Position numbers and translations under genes: made by a program. Below are positions 11,920-16,273 of a stretch of 16,273 bases of DNA, one piece after another (position 1 is the stretch's first letter; each line of letters begins with the position of its first letter). The DNA comes from Betaproteobacteria bacterium (GTDB lineage Bacteria; Pseudomonadota; Gammaproteobacteria; Burkholderiales; Thiobacillaceae), in the NCBI GenBank assembly GCA_020049245.1, contig JAIFLB010000088.1:1-16273 (forward strand), in the 5' to 3' direction. The notes under the pieces are model-generated. The model did not search any database, had not been told where the DNA came from, and saw nothing but the letters and a program-made list of their open reading frames with translations.

Positions 11920-13143
11920 ATGCAAAAGTTACTCAATTGGGTTGATGAGCGTTTTCCGCTCACGTCCTCTTACAAGGCGCATCTGTCCGAGTATTTCGCG
12001 CCGAAGAATTTCAACTTCTGGTATTTCTTCGGTTCGCTGGCTTTACTGATGCTGGTGGTGCAGATCGTCACCGGGATTTTCCTGACCATGCATTACAAGC
12101 CGGACGCAGCGCTGGCCTTCGCTTCCGTCGAGTACATCATGCGGGATGTCGATTACGGTTGGCTGATCCGCTACATCCACTCCACCGGTGCCTCAATGTT
12201 CTTCGTTGTGGTTTATCTGCACATGTTCCGCGGTCTGATCTACGGTTCCTATCGCCAGCCGCGAGAGTTGATCTGGATATTCGGCGTCATTATCTACTTG
12301 GTGCTGATGGGCGAAGCCTTCATGGGTTATCTGTTGCCCTGGGGCCAGATGTCCTACTGGGGCGCGCAGGTCATCATCAACCTTTTCTCTGCCGTACCGT
12401 TCATTGGTGGCGCGCTGTCGGAATGGATTCGTGGTGACTATGTTATTGGTGACGCCACCTTGAATCGCTTCTTTGCATTCCATGTCATCGCATTGCCTCT
12501 GGTCCTGCTGGGCCTGGTGGCTGCTCACCTGGTTGCGCTGCATGAAGTGGGTTCCAACAACCCTGACGGTGTCGAAATCAAAAAATTGAAGGGTGCTGAC
12601 GGTCATCCGCTGGATGGCATCCCGTTCCATCCTTATTACACGGTGAAGGACATCCTCGGGGTCGTGGTCTTTCTGATTGTTTTTGCCGCGATCGTGTTCT
12701 TCGCTCCGGAAATGGGCGGCTACTTCCTGGAAGCCAACAACTTCATTCCGGCCGACTCGCTGAAGACGCCGGAGCACATTGCGCCGGTCTGGTACTTCAC
12801 GCCTTACTACGCCATCCTGCGCGCCATTCCGCCGATCTTCGGCTCGCAGTTCCCAGGCGTGGCGGCAATGGGGGTCGCCGTTTTGATCTTCTTCGCGTTG
12901 CCTTGGCTGGACAAGTCGCCGGTCAAGTCGATCCGTTATCGCGGTCCCAAGTTCAAGATCGCGCTGACGTTGTTTGTGATTGCCTTTATTGGCCTCGGCA
13001 TCCTTGGCGTTCTGCCCGCGACGCCGCTTTACACCCTGATTTCACAAATACTCTCAGGTGTGTATTTCGCGTTCTTCCTGTTGATGCCTTGGTACACCAA
13101 AAATGACACGACCAAGCCGGTTCCGGAAAGGGTGACCCAATGA
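11920..13143 (+). CDS. petB: Ubiquinol-cytochrome c reductase, cytochrome b subunit
   Basis: This 407-residue integral membrane protein carries the two b hemes and both quinone sites of the bc1 complex. Heme ligands are His87 and His101 (RYIHSTG and YLHMFRG) and His188 and His203 (FHVIALP and AHLVALHEVGSNNP). The second pair has 14 residues between the histidines, one more than in mitochondrial cytochrome b. The GEAFMGYLLPWGQMSYWG segment of the Qo side is present. The Qo motif that is PEWY in mitochondria and alphaproteobacteria reads Pro289-Val-Trp-Tyr292, a variant known from beta- and gammaproteobacteria. Full length with no interruption. A GGGAGAG sequence precedes the ATG, and the stop overlaps the petC start by four bases. 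Confidence 0.97.
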   Translation: MQKLLNWVDERFPLTSSYKAHLSEYFAPKNFNFWYFFGSLALLMLVVQIVTGIFLTMHYKPDAALAFASVEYIMRDVDYGWLIRYIHSTGASMFFVVVYLHMFRGLIYGSYRQPRELIWIFGVIIYLVLMGEAFMGYLLPWGQMSYWGAQVIINLFSAVPFIGGALSEWIRGDYVIGDATLNRFFAFHVIALPLVLLGLVAAHLVALHEVGSNNPDGVEIKKLKGADGHPLDGIPFHPYYTVKDILGVVVFLIVFAAIVFFAPEMGGYFLEANNFIPADSLKTPEHIAPVWYFTPYYAILRAIPPIFGSQFPGVAAMGVAVLIFFALPWLDKSPVKSIRYRGPKFKIALTLFVIAFIGLGILGVLPATPLYTLISQILSGVYFAFFLLMPWYTKNDTTKPVPERVTQ

Positions 13144-13871
13144 AAAAGCTGTTCTTCCTGCTTTTGGCTCTGCCGTCGCTGGCCATTGCTTCTGGTGCCG
13201 GCATCCATCTGGATACTGCCCCGATCAACCTGAACGATCATGGATCTCTGCAGCGTGGCGCCCGGGTGTTCATCAACTACTGTCTGAATTGCCACAGTGC
13301 TGCTTACATGCGCTACAACCGCATGCAGGATATCGGCCTGACCGAAGCGCAGATCAAGAGCAATCTGCTGTTCGCGGCTGAAAAACCGGGTGAAACCATG
13401 AAGGTGGCGATGCGTACCGCCGATGCCAAAGCCTGGTTCGGCGCGCCGCCGCCAGATTTGTCGGTGATTACCCGTTCACGCGGTCCGGATTGGGTTTACA
13501 CCTATCTGCGCAGTTTCTATCGTGACGATAGCCGCCCCACCGGCTGGAACAACACTGTCTTCGACAAGGTCGGCATGCCGCATGTAATGCAGGAATTGCA
13601 AGGTCACCTTGCGCCGGTGTATCGCATGGAAAAGGGTGAAGACGGCAAAGAACATCATGTCATTGAACGTTTTGAACTGATCAAGCCAGGCAAGTTGACG
13701 CAAGCCGAATACGACGCTTTGGTGGGCGATCTGACCAATTATCTGAACTGGATGGGTGAACCTGCAAAAGGCGATCGCATGCGGATTGGCCTCGCGGTAC
13801 TCCTGTTTCTCGGCGTATTTTATGTAGTTGCCTTCTATCTCAAGAAGGAATTCTGGAAGGACGTGCACTAA
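13140..13871 (+). CDS. petC: Ubiquinol-cytochrome c reductase, cytochrome c1 subunit
   Basis: This 243-residue subunit passes electrons from the Rieske protein to soluble cytochrome c. A signal peptide (KKLFFLLLALPSLAIA) exports the heme domain to the periplasm. Heme c attaches at Cys48-Leu-Asn-Cys51-His52. The sixth ligand is probably Met146 in the VGMPHVMQEL stretch. The bacterial c1 signatures SAAYMRYNR and DWVYTYLRSFYRD are present. A C-terminal membrane helix (about 214-234) followed by KKEFWKDVH anchors the protein. The ATG overlaps the petB stop (ATGA), so translation is coupled. The sspA gene follows 16 bases downstream, so the five genes from petA to sspB are probably one transcription unit. 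Confidence 0.96.
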   Translation: MKKLFFLLLALPSLAIASGAGIHLDTAPINLNDHGSLQRGARVFINYCLNCHSAAYMRYNRMQDIGLTEAQIKSNLLFAAEKPGETMKVAMRTADAKAWFGAPPPDLSVITRSRGPDWVYTYLRSFYRDDSRPTGWNNTVFDKVGMPHVMQELQGHLAPVYRMEKGEDGKEHHVIERFELIKPGKLTQAEYDALVGDLTNYLNWMGEPAKGDRMRIGLAVLLFLGVFYVVAFYLKKEFWKDVH

Positions 13872-13887
13872 GCACGCGGTACCCATC

Positions 13888-14487
13888 ATGATGCTTCTCT
13901 ATTCAGGCGCCGCCTGCCCCTTCAGCCAGCGCTGCCGCATTGTCCTGCATGAAAAGGGCATGGACTTCGAGATCAGAGATATCGATCCGACCGAGAAGGC
14001 GGACGAAATCGCCGCGATGAACCCCTACAGCCAGCTGCCCATCCTGGTAGAGCGGGAGCTGACGCTGTACGAATCCAATATCATCAACGAGTACATCGAC
14101 GAACGTTTCCCGCATCCGCAACTGATGCCGGCCGACCCGGTGATGCGCGCGCGCGCGCGTTTGTTTCTGCACAACTTCGAACGCGATCTTTTTTCGCATT
14201 TGAATGATGTCGTGAATGGCACGCCGAAAGCGGCGGAAAAGGCGCGCATGATCGTGCGCGACAATCTGACCCAGATCGCGCCCATCTTCAACAAGCAGAA
14301 ATATATGCTGGGCGATGAGTATTCGATGCTCGATGTCGCCATCGCGCCCTTGCTGTGGCGGCTTGACCATTTCGGCATTCAAATGCCGAAGCAAGCCACG
14401 CCATTGTTGAAATATGCGGAACGTCTGTTTACTCGTCCGGCTTTTATCGAGGCACTGACCCCGATCGAAAAGGCCATGCGAAAGTGA
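13888..14487 (+). CDS. sspA: Stringent starvation protein A (GST-fold)
   Basis: SspA is a glutathione-S-transferase-fold protein that binds RNA polymerase and changes promoter choice under starvation and acid stress. The N-terminal thioredoxin-like part (LLYSGAACPFSQRCRIVLHEKG) and the segment ESNIINEYIDERFPHPQLMP are nearly identical to SspA of Neisseria. The C-terminal helical part ends in LLKYAERLF and ALTPIEKAMRK, also typical. SspA proteins lack glutathione transferase activity despite the fold. Two adjacent ATGs, 13888 and 13891, are possible starts and give 199 or 198 residues; a longer frame from 13828 runs into petC and is not credible. No strong ribosome-binding site is visible. The pair sspA-sspB directly after petABC is a common betaproteobacterial arrangement. 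Confidence 0.95.
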   Translation: MMLLYSGAACPFSQRCRIVLHEKGMDFEIRDIDPTEKADEIAAMNPYSQLPILVERELTLYESNIINEYIDERFPHPQLMPADPVMRARARLFLHNFERDLFSHLNDVVNGTPKAAEKARMIVRDNLTQIAPIFNKQKYMLGDEYSMLDVAIAPLLWRLDHFGIQMPKQATPLLKYAERLFTRPAFIEALTPIEKAMRK

Positions 14488-14507
14488 GCGTTTGAGAGCG
14501 CCAGAAC

Positions 14508-14939
14508 GTGAACACCCTGTCGCAACAGCCCTACTTTCTGCGTGCACTTTACGAATGGTGTGTCGATAGCGGCCACACGCCGTATCTGACTGTCCGTGTC
14601 GATAAACAGACGCGTGTTCCGCAAGCCTTTGTCAAGGATGGTCAGATCGTTCTGAATGTTGGGCCGAGTGCGGTGCGCAATATCCATATGGACAATGATT
14701 GGGTCACGTTTTCAGCGCGATTCGGCGGCATGTCGCATTCGATCGAAATTCCGGTCGGCAACGTGATTGCGATCTATGCCCGTGAAACCGGTGAAGGCAT
14801 GGCGTTCGAGAGTCTGGAACCGACGAGTCTGAACGACGATGCAGTTGAGCAGGCATCGGAGCTTTCTGGCCAAGAGAACGACACGTCTGCCCCACCCAGC
14901 CAGCCAAAAGGTAGGCCACATCTGACGGTGGTGAAGTAA
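14508..14939 (+). CDS. sspB: SspB, specificity-enhancing adaptor of the ClpXP protease
   Basis: SspB tethers ssrA-tagged proteins to ClpXP and speeds their degradation. The 143-residue protein has the folded domain at 5-105 (YFLRALYEWCVDSGHTPYL, DGQIVLNVGPSAVRN, FSARFGG and VIAIYARETGEGMAFE are family signatures), then an acidic, flexible linker. The C-terminal tail RPHLTVVK is the ClpX-binding peptide. The start is GTG at 14508 with a weak GAGAG upstream; no ATG is better placed. It begins 20 bases after the sspA stop. The tRNA-Thr gene begins 27 bases after its stop, with no terminator between. Confidence 0.95.
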   Translation: MNTLSQQPYFLRALYEWCVDSGHTPYLTVRVDKQTRVPQAFVKDGQIVLNVGPSAVRNIHMDNDWVTFSARFGGMSHSIEIPVGNVIAIYARETGEGMAFESLEPTSLNDDAVEQASELSGQENDTSAPPSQPKGRPHLTVVK

Positions 14940-14966
14940 ATATGTGTTGATTGGTAGCACCTTTAT

Positions 14967-15042
14967 GCCGACATAGCTCAGTTGGTAGAGCAACCGCCTT
15001 GTAAGCGGTAGGTCACCAGTTCGAATCCGGTTGTCGGCACCA
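14967..15042 (+). tRNA. tRNA-Thr (anticodon UGU)
   Basis: The 76 bases fold as a cloverleaf: acceptor GCCGACA with TGTCGGC, D stem GCTC/GAGC, anticodon stem ACCGC/GCGGT with loop CTTGTAA (anticodon TGT at 15000-15002), and T arm ACCAG-TTCGAAT-CCGGT. CCA is encoded. One A-C mismatch lies in the T stem. The anticodon reads ACA and, through wobble, other Thr codons. Confidence 0.97.
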
Positions 15043-15049
15043 GAAAAAC

Positions 15050-15079
15050 CAAACGGCCTGTATCACTGCAGGCCGTTTG
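15050..15079 (+). terminator. Probable rho-independent terminator after tRNA-Thr
   Basis: CAAACGGCCTG (15050-15060) pairs perfectly with CAGGCCGTTTG (15069-15079), an 11-base-pair stem with an 8-base loop. The stem starts seven bases after the CCA end of the tRNA. The following bases (TCATTTCTGG) are only partly T-rich, so termination may be incomplete or it may serve tRNA 3' processing. Confidence 0.68.
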
Positions 15080-15260
15080 TCATTTCTGGTTCATTTATTG
15101 TCGGGTTTTAGAAGGTTTATTTGATTGCGAATAAAAAAATTAAAATACAAGGGCATGGATGCAGGTTTCTCCTTGCGATACTGAAGTGTGCTGATTAACA
15201 TCCAGCCCGCTGTAAACCGTTTGTCACACTAATCACACCGTTTTCGAGGGGAAACACGCT
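15080..15260 (+). promoter_or_regulatory. AT-rich leader of the FadL-like gene
   Basis: This 181-base gap is distinctly AT-rich at 15121-15150, where TAAAAT (15141-15146) could be a -10 element. A TTGATT at 15121 is too close (14 bases) to be a good -35, so I place no firm promoter. An AGGGG at 15247-15251, nine bases before the ATG at 15261, is a good ribosome-binding site. I see no other structure. Confidence 0.35.
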
Positions 15261-16273
15261 ATGCGCAAGACTCAACTGTTACTCGCCCTGGCCAGCATTT
15301 GCTTTGCCAGCTCTGCATTTGCAACCAACGGCTACTTTGCACATGGTTATGGCATGTCCGCCAAAGGTATGGGTGGAGCCGGCATCGCATTCCCACAAGA
15401 CACCTTGGCTGCCGCGACCAATCCGGCCGGGATGGTGCATGTGGGCAACCGCATGGACATCGGCCTGGAGATTTTTGCACCGGATCGTGGATTTACATAT
15501 GGTGCTGGTTCGCCTGATGGGAATGGCAACGGCGCGATGGAAAGCTGGTTCCCGATTCCTGAATTCGGCTACAACCGTATGATCAATCCAAACATGTCCT
15601 TTGGTGTATCGGTTTTTGGTAATGGTGGTATGAATACCACTTACGCTGATGGTGATCACCCGCTTGTGTCTCCTGCTGGAACTATGGGTATTGACCTGAT
15701 GCAAATTTTCATTGCCCCGACTGTCGCTTACAAAGTCAATTCACAACTTTCTGTCGGCGCCAGCCTGAACTTGATTGCTGCAGCTTTCGAAGCTCAGGGA
15801 CTTGGCACTTTTGGTGTTGGCAATAATGGAAAAGACTACTCGTATGGAGCGGGGATTCGCCTAGGTGGAATGTATCAAGTGAACGATAGCGTGACCCTTG
15901 GTGCGACGTATCAATCCAAGAGCAACATGAGCAAGTTTGATGACTATGCTGCTATGTTCCCGAATAGCGGCGAATTTGATATTCCTGCAACTTACGGGGT
16001 AGGTATCGCATTTAAGGCTAATGACAAGCTTGATATTGCTTTTGACGTGATGCGTATTGAGTATGAAGGGGTCGATGTTACAGGGAATGCGGCTTTGTTC
16101 TCGCTTTTTGGGGCCAATCAGCATGGTTTCGGCTGGAATGATCAAACTGTGTACAAACTTGGTGCGGCGTACAAATACAGCAACGATTTGACTCTGCGTG
16201 CTGGTATCAACTATGGGAAACAGCCGATTAATGTGGCGACTGTATTTAATGCAAATGACATCACGTCTGACTT
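15261..16273 (+). CDS. FadL/TodX-family outer membrane transport protein (N-terminal part)
   Basis: The frame is open from the ATG at 15261 to the window end (337 codons), so the C-terminus is missing; family members usually have about 400-450 residues. A signal peptide (LLLALASICFASSAFA) is followed by mature TNGYFAHGYGMSAKGMGGAG, the N-terminal plug signature of the family. Further along are ATNPAGM and alternating beta-strand segments such as MSFGVSVFG, LSVGASLNLI and VTLGATYQS, as expected of a 14-strand barrel. FadL-type channels take up long-chain fatty acids or hydrophobic aromatic compounds through lateral openings; the substrate here cannot be told. Codon use is richer in A and T than in the petABC-sspAB genes. 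A terminator-like hairpin and a good ribosome-binding site separate it from the tRNA gene. Confidence 0.9.
   Translation, partial: MRKTQLLLALASICFASSAFATNGYFAHGYGMSAKGMGGAGIAFPQDTLAAATNPAGMVHVGNRMDIGLEIFAPDRGFTYGAGSPDGNGNGAMESWFPIPEFGYNRMINPNMSFGVSVFGNGGMNTTYADGDHPLVSPAGTMGIDLMQIFIAPTVAYKVNSQLSVGASLNLIAAAFEAQGLGTFGVGNNGKDYSYGAGIRLGGMYQVNDSVTLGATYQSKSNMSKFDDYAAMFPNSGEFDIPATYGVGIAFKANDKLDIAFDVMRIEYEGVDVTGNAALFSLFGANQHGFGWNDQTVYKLGAAYKYSNDLTLRAGINYGKQPINVATVFNANDITSD

Overview
The window is chromosomal DNA that looks betaproteobacterial. The evidence is the block petA-petB-petC-sspA-sspB, a Qo-site motif of the PVWY type in cytochrome b, and proteins close to known proteobacterial ones. Base composition is moderately GC-rich until the last kilobase, which is visibly richer in A and T. 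I see no insertion sequence, phage gene or CRISPR array.

Left part (1-1373, + strand): the tail of an unidentified gene, then a PLP-dependent methionine gamma-lyase. A short hairpin sits just ahead of the lyase start.

Centre (1406-9723, all on the - strand, read right to left): a probable eight-gene operon. Its order is an HD-GYP response regulator, an orphan PhnD-like periplasmic binding protein, a membrane hybrid histidine kinase, an H-NOX-like protein, a soluble hybrid kinase with an HPt domain, the anti-sigma-28 factor FlgM, the flagellar chaperone FlgN, and a small CopZ-like metal chaperone. Overlaps of 4 bases and gaps of 9 to 84 bases tie the genes together. A close match to a sigma-28 (FliA) promoter lies directly before the first gene. 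I infer a sensory phosphorelay wired into the motility regulon, with cyclic-di-GMP hydrolysis as one output and FlgM as feedback on the sigma factor. The most unusual member is the H-NOX-like protein. It keeps the fold signatures of the family but has Asn where the heme-ligating His should be and Pro in place of the Arg of the YxSxR heme-propionate motif, so it probably does not bind heme in the usual way.

Upstream of this operon (9826-11013, - strand) is a membrane-anchored DegS-type serine protease, divergent from the petABC operon.

Right part (11299-14939, + strand): the three subunits of the cytochrome bc1 complex (Rieske protein, cytochrome b, cytochrome c1), followed by SspA and the ClpXP adaptor SspB. 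A tRNA-Thr(UGU) gene, a strong hairpin that may be a terminator, and the start of a FadL-type outer membrane protein gene (cut off by the window end) complete the window.
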